Below, piece after piece: positions 26,225-34,442 of a stretch of 64,000 nucleotides of DNA. The first letter of the stretch is position 1. Each line of letters opens with the position of its first letter. Below the pieces are notes generated by a model, which saw only the letters and a list, made by a program, of their open reading frames with translations, was not told where the DNA came from and searched no databases. The stretch covers positions 496,411-560,410 of the forward strand of contig NZ_LFIP02000002.1 of assembly GCF_001189235.2 (NCBI RefSeq), written 5' to 3'. This DNA comes from Bradyrhizobium embrapense. Its GTDB lineage: Bacteria > Pseudomonadota > Alphaproteobacteria > Rhizobiales > Xanthobacteraceae. The translations under genes were made by a program, and so were the position numbers.

Positions 26225-26533
26225 ATGAGTATGCTTGATAAAGCGGACGGACAGATCTTCACCGGCAATGTGCGGCTGGTGCATGCGGTCGGCATGCATG
26301 CGCGCCCGGCGGTCAAGCTGACCAAGCTCGCCAAGAAGTTCCAGGCCCAGATCTCAGTGCGGGTCGCGGGCGCGCCCGAGTGGATCAATGCCAAGAGCGT
26401 GGCCAAGATCATGGCGATGCGTGCTGCGCACGGCAGCACGATCGAGATCAAGGCCTCCGGCAGCGACGCCGAAGCGGCCGTCGCCGCCCTGGTCGACCTG
26501 GTTGCCAGCGATTTTCCGGATGGAGCAGCCTAG
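26225..26533 (+). CDS. HPr-like phosphocarrier dedicated to the dha operon
   Basis: About 102 residues. The active-site motif VHAVGMHARPAVKLTKLAKK contains the phosphorylated His in GMHARPA; the regulatory-Ser region reads WINAKSVAKIMAMRAAHG. It would carry phosphate from the adjacent Enzyme I to DhaM. ATGs at 26222, 26225 and 26231 are all possible starts. The gene is separate from the nitrogen-PTS HPr expected elsewhere in the genome. Confidence 0.88.
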   Translation: MSMLDKADGQIFTGNVRLVHAVGMHARPAVKLTKLAKKFQAQISVRVAGAPEWINAKSVAKIMAMRAAHGSTIEIKASGSDAEAAVAALVDLVASDFPDGAA

Positions 26534-28154
26534 CATGCAGGGCGGCGCTGCAGGACCGGCTTACCGCGGCAGGACCGCCTCGATTGGCTTTGCGCACGGT
26601 CCGCTGGTCCGCGTCGATGCGGGCGCCGGCGGCGAACGGGCTGCCGGCACACTGGTCGAGGAGGCGCTCGCCTTGCGCAAGGCGATCGATCTTGCGAGCG
26701 GCCAGATCGCCGATCTTGCCGCCAGCGCCGGCGGCGAAGCCGCGCAGATCCTCGAATTCCAGGTCGCATTGCTGGAGGATGAGGATCTGATCGAGGCGAT
26801 CTTCGCGTCGATTGGGGAGGGACGTCCGGCCGACGTCGCATGGCGCTCGACGCTCGACGAGCAGATCGCGGAGTACAATGCGGCGGCGGATGAGTATCTG
26901 CAGGCGCGCTCGTCGGACCTTGCGGATCTGCGCGACCGGGTGGTCCACATCCTGCGCGGCGACGCGGGCGAGCCGCTGAAGATCCCGAGCGGTGGCGTCG
27001 TCTGTGCCGACGACCTGCCGCCGTCGCGCTTCCTGGAGATCGACTGGTCGGGCGGCGGCGGCCTGGCGCTGCTGCACGGGAGCCCGACCAGCCATGTCGC
27101 GATGCTGGCGCGGGCGCGCGGCATCCCGATGGTCGTGCAGCTCGGTGCCATTCCGGCTGCCGGCGCCACGGCGCTGCTCGACGGCGAAGGCGCGACGCTG
27201 GAGCTTGATCCCAGCGCCGAGCAGGTGCGCGTCTTCGAGAAGCGGCGGGAGAGCCACCGCAAGAGCCGGGCATCCGCGCGCGCGATCCTGCGGCGGCCGA
27301 CCGCCTCGTGGCGCGGCGAGCACATCAAGCTTTTGATCAATATCCAGCGCGTCGACGACCTCGATGATGCGGACGCGCAATATGCCGACGGCATCGGCCT
27401 GATGCGGACCGAATTCCTGCTCGCCGGGCGGAACGACCTGCCGGATGAGGAGACCCAATTCCAGGCCTATGACGCAGTGCTGCGCTGGGCCGGCCAGCGG
27501 CCGGTCACGATCCGCACGTTCGATGCCGGCGGCGACAAGCCGGTGCCCGGCTTCACATTCGACGGCGAAGCCAACCCGTTCCTCGGCGTGCGCGGCCTGC
27601 GGCTTTGCCTCGCCCGGCCCGATATCTTTGCCGTCCAGCTCCGCGCGCTGGCCCGTGCCGCGGTGCGCGGCAATCTCAAGGTCATGTTCCCGATGGTGAC
27701 GTCGGCGGACGAGCTCGAAGCGGGACGGAAGCTGTTCGCCGACATCGTGCAGCGCTTGCAGGCGGACGGCATTGCCGCGATGCTCCCGGAGCTCGGAATC
27801 ATGGTCGAGGTTCCGGCGGCGGCCCTGGCCATCTCGAGCTTCAAGGCGTCGTTCTTCTCGATCGGCTCGAACGATCTCGCGCAATATGTGCTGGCGTGCG
27901 ATCGTTCCAACGGAGCTCTCGCCCCCCTGATGGACCCCCTGCATCCCGCAGTGCTCGAACTGATCGCGCGGACCGCCGACCATGGCCGCCGCGCCGGCGT
28001 CAGTGTCAGCCTGTGCGGCGACATGGCGGGTGATCCGCGCTGTGTTCCCGCGCTTCTGAACTGCGGCCTGCGCGAATTGTCCGTGAACCCATCAGCGCTG
28101 GCGCAGATCAAGCAGACGATCGACCGGCTGAGCAGCGGAGGCAGTGTTGGCTGA
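26520..28154 (+). CDS. PTS Enzyme I (phosphoenolpyruvate-protein phosphotransferase)
   Basis: A 544-residue Enzyme I. The N-terminal swivelling domain holds the phospho-His in GSPTSHVAMLARARGIPMVV (about residues 189-208). The PEP-binding domain shows DGIGLMRTEFLL, TIRTFDAGGDKP, NPFLGVRGLRLCL, MFPMV, ELGIMVEVPAAAL and FFSIGSNDLAQYVLACDR, with the catalytic Cys in VSLCGDMAG. All key residues are present. It draws phosphate from PEP for the HPr-DhaM-DhaL-DhaK relay. Starts: ATG 26520 overlapping the HPr gene, or ATG 26535, one base after its stop. Confidence 0.9.
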   Translation: MEQPSMQGGAAGPAYRGRTASIGFAHGPLVRVDAGAGGERAAGTLVEEALALRKAIDLASGQIADLAASAGGEAAQILEFQVALLEDEDLIEAIFASIGEGRPADVAWRSTLDEQIAEYNAAADEYLQARSSDLADLRDRVVHILRGDAGEPLKIPSGGVVCADDLPPSRFLEIDWSGGGGLALLHGSPTSHVAMLARARGIPMVVQLGAIPAAGATALLDGEGATLELDPSAEQVRVFEKRRESHRKSRASARAILRRPTASWRGEHIKLLINIQRVDDLDDADAQYADGIGLMRTEFLLAGRNDLPDEETQFQAYDAVLRWAGQRPVTIRTFDAGGDKPVPGFTFDGEANPFLGVRGLRLCLARPDIFAVQLRALARAAVRGNLKVMFPMVTSADELEAGRKLFADIVQRLQADGIAAMLPELGIMVEVPAAALAISSFKASFFSIGSNDLAQYVLACDRSNGALAPLMDPLHPAVLELIARTADHGRRAGVSVSLCGDMAGDPRCVPALLNCGLRELSVNPSALAQIKQTIDRLSSGGSVG

Positions 28155-28569
28155 CACGGCGGCCGATGAAGCGCCCGAAGCCGGCGCGGTTGCGGCCTAC
28201 AAGCGCATCTTCAAGGAAGTGCTGGAGAGCCGCCCGTCCGGCATGCGGCTGCGCCTCGCCCATGCCATGGGCAAGAACCGCAGCTTCGTCAGCCAGATCA
28301 GCAATCCGGCCTATCCGGTGCCGATCCCGGTGCAGCATCTCAATACGATCTTCGATGTCTGCCACTTTCCGCCGCAAGCGAAGACCGCCTTCCTGCGCGC
28401 CTATGCGCGCGCGCATCCGCGCCGGGTCGGCCGGTTGAGCGAAGGCTCGCATGAGCGGACGCTGACATTGCATCTGCCGGATCTCGGTAGCGCCAAACGC
28501 AACGCCGAGCTCGACGCGCTGCTGCAGGAATTCACGCGGCGCCTGATCGGCATCATGCGGGAAAAATAG
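28144..28569 (+). CDS. Small HTH-like regulator within the dha operon
   Basis: About 141 residues. The segment RLRLAHAMGKNRSFVSQISN (about 33-52) looks like a helix-turn-helix of Cro/C1 type, and PVPIPVQHLNTIFDVCHFPP resembles the following helices. The C-terminal part is mixed (TLTLHLPDLGSAKRNAELD) and could sense a metabolite or partner. Start GTG 28144 or TTG 28147, both inside the end of the Enzyme I gene, so it is coupled. It may autoregulate the operon; this is inference. Confidence 0.6.
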   Translation: MLADTAADEAPEAGAVAAYKRIFKEVLESRPSGMRLRLAHAMGKNRSFVSQISNPAYPVPIPVQHLNTIFDVCHFPPQAKTAFLRAYARAHPRRVGRLSEGSHERTLTLHLPDLGSAKRNAELDALLQEFTRRLIGIMREK

Positions 28570-28584
28570 GCGAAAACGCCAACC

Positions 28585-28681
28585 AAAGCGTTTTCGAGCG
28601 AAGTGGATACCGGTTCGCGTGAAGAAGACGCGTCAAAACAAGAACCTGGAGCTTCGTTCCGATTGATAGGAGCGAAGCTTT
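28585..28681 (+). repeat. Dispersed ~100-bp repeat, copy B
   Basis: Near-identical in inverted orientation to 4285-4384. It includes the hairpin GCGAAAACGC/GCGTTTTCG at its left edge and lies in the only sizeable gap of the dha operon, just before dhaK. It may weaken or separate dhaK expression from upstream genes. Confidence 0.75.
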
Positions 28682-28702
28682 GGACGAAGCGGGGAGGACA
28701 CC

Positions 28703-29686
28703 ATGAAGAAGTTCATCAATGCGCTCGACAATGTGCTCGGCGAGAGCCTCGACGGCTTCGCGGCCGCGCATGCCGATCTGGTCACGCTGGGCGCCGAGCG
28801 CAAATTCGTGCGCCGCCGCGAGCTGAACGGCAGGAAGGTCGCGCTGGTCTCGGGCGGCGGCAGCGGGCATGAGCCGCTGCATGCCGGCTTCGTCGGCTAC
28901 GGCATGCTGGATGCCGCCTGTCCCGGCCAGGTGTTCACCTCGCCGACGCCGGACCAGATCGTCGAGGCCGCGCAGGCGGTCGCGGGCGAGGCCGGCGTGC
29001 TGTTCATCGTCAAGAACTACGCGGGCGACCGCATGAATTTCGAGATGGCGGCCGAGATCGCGGAGGGCCGCACCGCCACCATCGTAACCGACGATGATGT
29101 CGCGGTCGAAAAGTCGACTTACAGCACCGGGCGCCGCGGCGTCGCCGGCACCTTGATCGTCGAGAAGATCGTCGGCGCCGCCGCCGAGAAGGGCGCCGAT
29201 CTCAAGACCTGCGTGGCGCTTGGCGAGCGCGTCAACGCGCGGACGCGTTCGATGGGCGTGGCGTTGACCAGCTGCACGGTCCCGGCCGCGGGCACGCCGA
29301 CCTTCGCGCTCGGCGCGGACGAGATGGAGATGGGCGTCGGCATCCACGGCGAGCCGGGCCGCCGCCGCGTCAAGCTCGCCGAGGCCGACGCGATCGTGTC
29401 GGAAATGATCACCGCCATTGCCGACGATCTCGCGGCGCCGGCAGGCTCCGAGGCCCTGCTGCTGGTCAACGGCTTCGGCGGCACGCCGACGATCGAGCTC
29501 TATCTGATGTACAATGCTGCGCGTCGCATGCTTGAGCAGCGCGGCCTGCGCATCGTCCGCTCGCTGGTCGGCAGCTACGTCACCTCGCTGGACATGGCCG
29601 GCTGCTCGCTCACCGTGAGCCTGCTCGATGCCGAGACGACCGCATTGTGGGACGCCCCGGTGCGCACGGCCGCATTGAAATGGTGA
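28703..29686 (+). CDS. dhaK: Dihydroxyacetone kinase substrate-binding subunit DhaK
   Basis: A 327-residue DhaK. The DHA-binding loop VSGGGSGHEPLHAGFVG is at about 50-66; the catalytic His that forms a hemiaminal with DHA lies in MGVGIHGEPGRRR at about 211-223; LLVNGFGGTPTIELY and SYVTSLDMAGCSLTVSLLD close the fold. It has no fused DhaL-type kinase domain, matching a PEP-dependent system. It comes last in the operon after the repeat; in most operons dhaK precedes dhaL. AAGCGGGGAGG lies upstream of the ATG. Confidence 0.92.
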   Translation: MKKFINALDNVLGESLDGFAAAHADLVTLGAERKFVRRRELNGRKVALVSGGGSGHEPLHAGFVGYGMLDAACPGQVFTSPTPDQIVEAAQAVAGEAGVLFIVKNYAGDRMNFEMAAEIAEGRTATIVTDDDVAVEKSTYSTGRRGVAGTLIVEKIVGAAAEKGADLKTCVALGERVNARTRSMGVALTSCTVPAAGTPTFALGADEMEMGVGIHGEPGRRRVKLAEADAIVSEMITAIADDLAAPAGSEALLLVNGFGGTPTIELYLMYNAARRMLEQRGLRIVRSLVGSYVTSLDMAGCSLTVSLLDAETTALWDAPVRTAALKW

Positions 29687-29872
29687 TCGCGGGCCACGGT
29701 GGTCGCGATGCGGAGCAGTCGTTCTTGGGCAAGATCGGCTCCGAAAAGTAACGCGCCGCCTCCCCCGCCGTGAACGGCGATCGCATGGAATTTCCTGCGA
29801 GGACAGAATCGCGTTGCTCTCACGGGTGGTGCATATTCGTGCCGAGCGCCGATGTCAGGGCGAGGTATGCTC

Positions 29873-31132
29873 TCATGTCGCGGTCAGCGAGAGTGCGAGG
29901 AGCGACAGCACCAACGCCGGCGGCATGACCAGGATGCCCAGCCGCAGAAAGCTGAGCGCACCCACGTGCTCGCCCTCGCGCCGCAGCGCGATCAGCCACA
30001 GGATCGTTGCGAGCGAACCGGTGACCGACAGGTTTGGGCCGAGATCGACGCCGATCAGAACTGCCCCGGTGATGTGATGCGACACCTGCGCGGCGTGCGT
30101 GGTCGTCGCAGCGATCAGCCCCATCGGCAGGTTGTTGATGAGGTTCGAGGCGATCGCCGTGACGATGCCGGCGCCCCATGACGTTGCGTGCGGCGCCAGC
30201 GCGGCGGATTGCCCGAGTTGTTCGGCGAGTGCCGGCAGCACGCCTGTGCGATTGAGGCCTTCGACCAGGATGAACAGCCCGGCGACGAGGGGCAGGACCG
30301 ACCAGGAGATATCGCGAGCGACGGAAAGCGGCGACTTACGGCCGAGCAGGAGCACGATCGCAGTCACCACTGCACCGCAGGTGAAGGTCGGGATTCCAAG
30401 ATCCAGGCCGAAGGCCGATGCAGCGAGCAGGACCACCGCTGTCGCGCCGATGCCGGCGGCGACGATCGCGGCGCCCCTGGTCAGGACGATCGGCTCGCCG
30501 TCGCGTTCATCGACGCCGCCGCACAGGCTATTCCGCAGGCTGAGCCGAAGCATGATGAAGGTCGCGGCGATCGCCACGATCGAAGGCAGCAGGAAGTGGT
30601 GCAGCCACTGCGGCAGCGTCGGCATCCGCGCGCCGAACAACACGAGGTTCGCCGGGTTCGAGATCGGCAGCACGAAGCTGGCGGCGTTGGCGATGAATGC
30701 GCAGACGAACAGATACGGCAGCGGCTCGACCTTCGCGGTACGGGTCGCGGCGTAGACCGCGGGCGTCAGCACGACCGCGGTGGCGTCGTTCGACAGGAAG
30801 ATGGTGACCAGCGTGCCGACCGCATAGACGATCGAAAACAGCCGGGATGCCGAGTTGCGCGCATGCCCGACGGCCTGTTCGGCGAGCCAGTCGAACAGGC
30901 CTTCCTTCCGTGCGACCTCGGCGAGCAGCATCATGCCGATCAGAAAGAAGTAGACGTCGGTGCCTTTCCCCGCGGCTGCGACGGCATCCCGCAACGGCAA
31001 CAGGTCGAAGGCGATCAGCAGGACGGCGCCGGTCACCGCCCAGATGTATTCCGGCATGTTCCACGGACGGGCGATGACGCCCAGGGTCGCAAGACCCGCG
31101 ATTCCCCAGGTCGCGGCATTGTTGGCGAACAT
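29873..31132 (-). CDS. ArsB/NhaD-type (ion transporter superfamily) membrane protein
   Basis: A 419-residue protein with about 11-12 helices. Family phrases include GTDVYFFLIGMMLLAEVARK, VTIFLSNDATAVVLTPAVY and ISNPANLVLFG in the first half, then ASNLINNLPMGLIAATTT and GVDLGPNLSVTGSLATILWL in the second, the inverted repeat typical of ArsB/citrate/NhaD transporters. Substrate could be arsenite, another oxyanion or a dicarboxylate; no arsR or arsC is adjacent. ATG 31132 overlaps the stop of the upstream MFS gene (TGATG), so the two are translationally coupled. Confidence 0.75.
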   Translation of the reverse strand: MFANNAATWGIAGLATLGVIARPWNMPEYIWAVTGAVLLIAFDLLPLRDAVAAAGKGTDVYFFLIGMMLLAEVARKEGLFDWLAEQAVGHARNSASRLFSIVYAVGTLVTIFLSNDATAVVLTPAVYAATRTAKVEPLPYLFVCAFIANAASFVLPISNPANLVLFGARMPTLPQWLHHFLLPSIVAIAATFIMLRLSLRNSLCGGVDERDGEPIVLTRGAAIVAAGIGATAVVLLAASAFGLDLGIPTFTCGAVVTAIVLLLGRKSPLSVARDISWSVLPLVAGLFILVEGLNRTGVLPALAEQLGQSAALAPHATSWGAGIVTAIASNLINNLPMGLIAATTTHAAQVSHHITGAVLIGVDLGPNLSVTGSLATILWLIALRREGEHVGALSFLRLGILVMPPALVLSLLALSLTAT

Positions 31133-32406
31133 CAGGCGATACCCGCGACGCTTGAAGCCATTGCTTCCGATAGGCGCCCGGGCTTCGTCGCACAAGCCGG
31201 CCTCAACACCGTAGCGAACACGCTCCACAGCGCGACCGAGACCGCCGCGAAGCTGCCGAGGATGAGAAACATCGTTTCATATCCGAATTCCTGCGCGATC
31301 CAGCCGCCGATCGCCGGGCTGAGTGAAGCACCGATGCCTTGCGCCGTCATGACGGCGCCCTGACCGGCGTTGATCCGCCCCGTGCCATCAAGGATACGTG
31401 CGACGAGCCCCGGCACGGCGACGCTCTGCAACCCTGCACCGACGCCATCGAGGATCTGCACCGGATAAACACCCCATCTATTCAACAGCCACGCCGCGAC
31501 GATACCCCGGATCGGCAAGGCAATGAACGATACCAGCAGGACCAGCCAGTAGCCCTCCTTTTCGGCCATCCGCATGGCGGCCAGCGAGGTCAGGATCATG
31601 GTGCCCTGGGCGATGACGATGGTCGTGGCGACAAAGCTCGCCGGGTCGGCCTGCTTGCCGGCCACGACCGCGAGGCCGTAGAGCGGCAGCATCGCCGCGT
31701 TGCCGAGGTGGAAGAACAGCAGAGCTGCGGCCAGGATCAGCAACGGCTTCGACTCGACCAGCACGCGCAACCCGCTCGCCGGCCTGTCGTCGTCGGTCTC
31801 GCGTGTGAGCCCGCGTGCGGCGTCGTCGTCGATGGATGCGCGCGGGATCATCAGCACCGAAATGATCGAGAGGATGCCGAAGAGCGCGGCGAGCCAGAAC
31901 ACCGCCGTGAAGCCGTACATCCAGCCGACGAATCCGGATAGTCCGGCGCCCACCATGTTGCCGGCGTGGTTGAACGCCTGGTTACGGCCGTTCTGTCGAT
32001 TAAAGCCGGCCTGGCGCACGATGCCGAGCGTGATGCCGGCGACCGCCGGACCGATCGCGGCACCCGCGATTGCGGTCGCGACCTGGGATGCCGCCACCAG
32101 CCAGAACTCCTGCGACAGCAGCACGATGCCGGATGCGATGACGGTGCAGATGCCGGGGATGATGACGAACAGCTTCTTGCTGCGGGTGGCGTCGATCAGC
32201 GCGCCGGCCGGCGTCGTCATCAGCATGCCGGCGACGCCGCCCGCCGTCATCACCGTTCCGATCCAGCCGCTCTGCCAACCATGCGCGAGCAGGAATACGC
32301 CGAGGAACGGACCGATGCCGGCCTGCATGTCGGCCATGAAGAAGTTGAGCGCGAGCAGTGGACGAAGCGCGTCACCTCGATCTGCATTGGGTGCGGTCAC
32401 CGGCAC
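31132..32406 (-). CDS. MFS transporter
   Basis: About 422-424 residues with 12 helices. The loop 2-3 motif reads GMLMTTPAGALIDATRSKKL (about 61-80), and a central cytoplasmic loop (RASIDDDAARGLTRETDDDR) separates the halves. No drug-specific motif was recognised. Coupling to an ArsB/NhaD-type gene recalls ars clusters where an MFS protein exports an organoarsenical or a glyceraldehyde-phosphate adduct, but without neighbours this is only a suggestion. GTG 32400 has GAGGAG 8 bases upstream and is better spaced than GTG 32406. Confidence 0.75.
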   Translation of the reverse strand: MPVTAPNADRGDALRPLLALNFFMADMQAGIGPFLGVFLLAHGWQSGWIGTVMTAGGVAGMLMTTPAGALIDATRSKKLFVIIPGICTVIASGIVLLSQEFWLVAASQVATAIAGAAIGPAVAGITLGIVRQAGFNRQNGRNQAFNHAGNMVGAGLSGFVGWMYGFTAVFWLAALFGILSIISVLMIPRASIDDDAARGLTRETDDDRPASGLRVLVESKPLLILAAALLFFHLGNAAMLPLYGLAVVAGKQADPASFVATTIVIAQGTMILTSLAAMRMAEKEGYWLVLLVSFIALPIRGIVAAWLLNRWGVYPVQILDGVGAGLQSVAVPGLVARILDGTGRINAGQGAVMTAQGIGASLSPAIGGWIAQEFGYETMFLILGSFAAVSVALWSVFATVLRPACATKPGRLSEAMASSVAGIA

Positions 32407-32618
32407 TACTCCTCAGAACCGAGAAACGAGGAAGATGCCGGCTCGCAAGCGCCGCAACGGCGTCTCAAGTGAATTCGACATGTCGTTTCCCAATGCTTGA
32501 TTGATCAACCTGCCGAGTCGGCGGGCTGTGCGATGGAGCCGGCGTCCGGCTCCATCCTGTTGTCTTCAGCTACTCAGACCGCGGCTGGACAGACCCGCGT
32601 CTGTCGCGGCCGCAAGCC

Positions 32619-33068
32619 TCAGGCAGTGTCGTTTTCTTCGTCGACCAGCTTGGCTTTCCGAATCCGTCCGCCCAATTCCACGTGCAATTCGTAGGTCTCG
32701 CCGTTGCGCCGGCCGTCGAACTCGAAATGCTTGGGCTTGCGGCGGGGCGTGCCCAGCGGCTCGAACCCGGCCGCGCGCGCAGCCTCGATCGCCGTGGCGG
32801 GGTCGGCGGGCTCGTGGTGACCGTGATCGGGCTTCTTCTTGTGCTCGATCGTGACGCTGGCGCCGTCGCACGAGAACCGCGTCACCTTGAGTTCGGAAGG
32901 CTTCTGCTCGCCTTCCAGCACGACCTCGGCGCCGATGCGCAGCTTGACGCGATCCGCGCCGTGCGGCGTGAGATCGGCAAGCACCGCGCCGCTCGAGGTC
33001 TGCACCACGAAGCGGTGCGCAAACACGTTGACGATCTTGCCGGACAGCTTGATCTGGTCTTCGGACAT
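32619..33068 (-). CDS. OB-fold-like protein, cytoplasmic
   Basis: A 149-residue protein without a signal peptide. Residues about 5-60 (KLSGKIVNVFAHRFVVQTSS, ADLTPHGADRVKLRIGAEVV) form an OB-type beta barrel pattern, followed by a His-rich linker (HKKKPDHGHHEP) and a C-terminal domain resembling PepSY-like or DUF repeats (AIEAARAAGFEPLG, KHFEFDGRRNGETYELHVEL). It is paralogous over the OB part to the next gene upstream on the same strand. ATG 33068 has AGGAG 7 bases before it. Function unknown; context with a two-component system suggests an envelope-stress or metal link. Confidence 0.6.
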   Translation of the reverse strand: MSEDQIKLSGKIVNVFAHRFVVQTSSGAVLADLTPHGADRVKLRIGAEVVLEGEQKPSELKVTRFSCDGASVTIEHKKKPDHGHHEPADPATAIEAARAAGFEPLGTPRRKPKHFEFDGRRNGETYELHVELGGRIRKAKLVDEENDTA

Positions 33069-33116
33069 CCTGGTCTCCTGATTGTCATCCATTCGTCATT
33101 GTCAAAGCGGCTTTTC

Positions 33117-33647
33117 TCAAAGCGCTTTGGGAGGCGGCGGCAGCGCGCCTGGAGGTGGCGGAGGCGCATCGGCCCGCGGAGGCGGGGGCGGCGCTTCGCG
33201 AGGCGGATGCGGCGGGGGACCGAAGGCTTCGGTGCGGCCGTCGGCGTGAGAGACGATCTGGGCGTGAACGATTCCCCGATCGAACATGCCCTGGATCGTC
33301 ACCGTCTCGCCCTTGGTAACAATGTCGGCGTTCTCGCCGCGGCGTCCGAGATCGATCAGTGCCCGGCCGCTGCCGTCCTCGACGACGAACATGTGGCCGA
33401 AGATCTCGGCGACGTTGCCGCGCACTGCGGCTGGGCCGCCGGGTTGCAGCCTGCCGATTGCGGTCGGCTGCAGCAGCAGGACGCTGCGCGGTTGCCAATT
33501 CTGGGCAACACGAAGACCGCCGGCACCAGCGGTCGCCCCCGCGAGAAGCATGGCAAGCGCGGCTCCGGCCAGCAGGCCGCGATGCCGGATCTGCCGGCGC
33601 TCGGGCTGCGGCGCTGGCGGAACATTCTGTGCATCGGTTTCGGTCAT
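33117..33647 (-). CDS. Membrane-anchored OB-fold-like protein with Pro-rich tail
   Basis: A 176-residue protein. Residues about 23-42 (GLLAGAALAMLLAGATAGAG) form a signal anchor. The OB-like core is VRGNVAEIFGHMFVVEDGSG, ALIDLGRRGENADIV and GETVTIQGMFDRGIVHAQIV. The last 35 residues are Pro-rich (APPPPPRADAPPPPP). It is paralogous to the downstream gene and divergent from the response regulator, with 129 bases between starts. The Pro-rich run is strikingly like one in the neighbouring sensor kinase, so the two may act together in the periplasm. Confidence 0.6.
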   Translation of the reverse strand: MTETDAQNVPPAPQPERRQIRHRGLLAGAALAMLLAGATAGAGGLRVAQNWQPRSVLLLQPTAIGRLQPGGPAAVRGNVAEIFGHMFVVEDGSGRALIDLGRRGENADIVTKGETVTIQGMFDRGIVHAQIVSHADGRTEAFGPPPHPPREAPPPPPRADAPPPPPGALPPPPKAL

Positions 33648-33705
33648 TGGACGCTCCTTTCATCGATTGCGATGTGCGGAGCCTAGGGCACTGGCCCCAA
33701 TCCAG

Positions 33706-33725
33706 CCTGAACCGATCCGTTCAGG
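33706..33725. promoter_or_regulatory. Perfect dyad in the divergent promoter of the two-component locus
   Basis: CCTGAAC and GTTCAGG are exact complements separated by 6 bases. TTCAG at 33720 and TTAAG at 33731 also form a direct repeat with 11-base period, typical of OmpR/PhoP-type binding. It sits between the divergent OB-fold gene and the response regulator, so it is the obvious site for autoregulation. Confidence 0.55.
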
Positions 33726-33776
33726 TTGAGTTAAGCTTGGGCGCCTAGTTCCGATCCAAGGTGTGAGTCGCATGAA

Positions 33777-34442
33777 ATGAAAATCCTTCTGGTCGAAGAC
33801 GATCGTCTGCTGGCGCACGAGATTGCCCGCGCCCTGCGCGAGGAGAATTTCGCGGTCGACATCGCGGCCAATGGCGAGGACGGGCAGCACCTCGGGGAAA
33901 CCGAATCCTACGATGCCGCGGTGCTCGATCTCGGGCTGCCCAAGGTGCCCGGCGTCGAGGTGCTGCGCGGCTGGCGCAAGCACGGCCGGCATTTGCCGGT
34001 GCTGATCCTCACCGCGCGCGACGGCTGGACCGACAAGGTGGACGGCTTCAAGGCGGGCGCCGACGACTATCTCACCAAGCCGTTCCGGATCGAGGAATTG
34101 GTGATGCGGCTGCGCGCACTGGTCCGTCGCGCCTCCGGACATGCCGCGCCGCGCATTTCCTGTGGGCCGCTCAGCTTCGAAACCCAGACCGGCGTGTTCG
34201 AGCTCGATGGCCTGCCGTTGAAATTGACCGCCCTGGAATGGCGCGTGCTCGAATGCCTGATCCTGCGCAAGGACACCGTGGTCGAGCGCGGCCTGCTGGC
34301 GGAAAAGATCTATGAAGGCGACGTCGGGACCGACTCGAATTCGATCGAGGTGATCGTCGCGCGGCTCAGGCGCAAGATCGGCAAGGCGCTGATCGAGACC
34401 GAGCGAGGCCGCGGCTACAAGCTCAACTCGGAATCCCGATGA
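33777..34442 (+). CDS. OmpR/PhoP-family response regulator
   Basis: A 221-residue regulator. Receiver domain: LLVEDDRLLAHE with the acidic pocket, phospho-Asp in AAVLDLGLPKVPG (about Asp51), Thr in LILTAR and Lys in LTKPFRIEEL. Linker, then a winged-helix output domain: LKLTALEWRVLECLI, DSNSIEVIVARLRRKIG and ETERGRGYKL. It would bind tandem sites such as the dyad upstream. ATG 34439 of the kinase gene overlaps its stop. Confidence 0.9.
   Translation: MKILLVEDDRLLAHEIARALREENFAVDIAANGEDGQHLGETESYDAAVLDLGLPKVPGVEVLRGWRKHGRHLPVLILTARDGWTDKVDGFKAGADDYLTKPFRIEELVMRLRALVRRASGHAAPRISCGPLSFETQTGVFELDGLPLKLTALEWRVLECLILRKDTVVERGLLAEKIYEGDVGTDSNSIEVIVARLRRKIGKALIETERGRGYKLNSESR

Noticed and set aside
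26448..27983. Long minus-strand open frame opposite the Enzyme I gene
   Set aside because: Enzyme I on the plus strand has all catalytic motifs; the antisense product has none.
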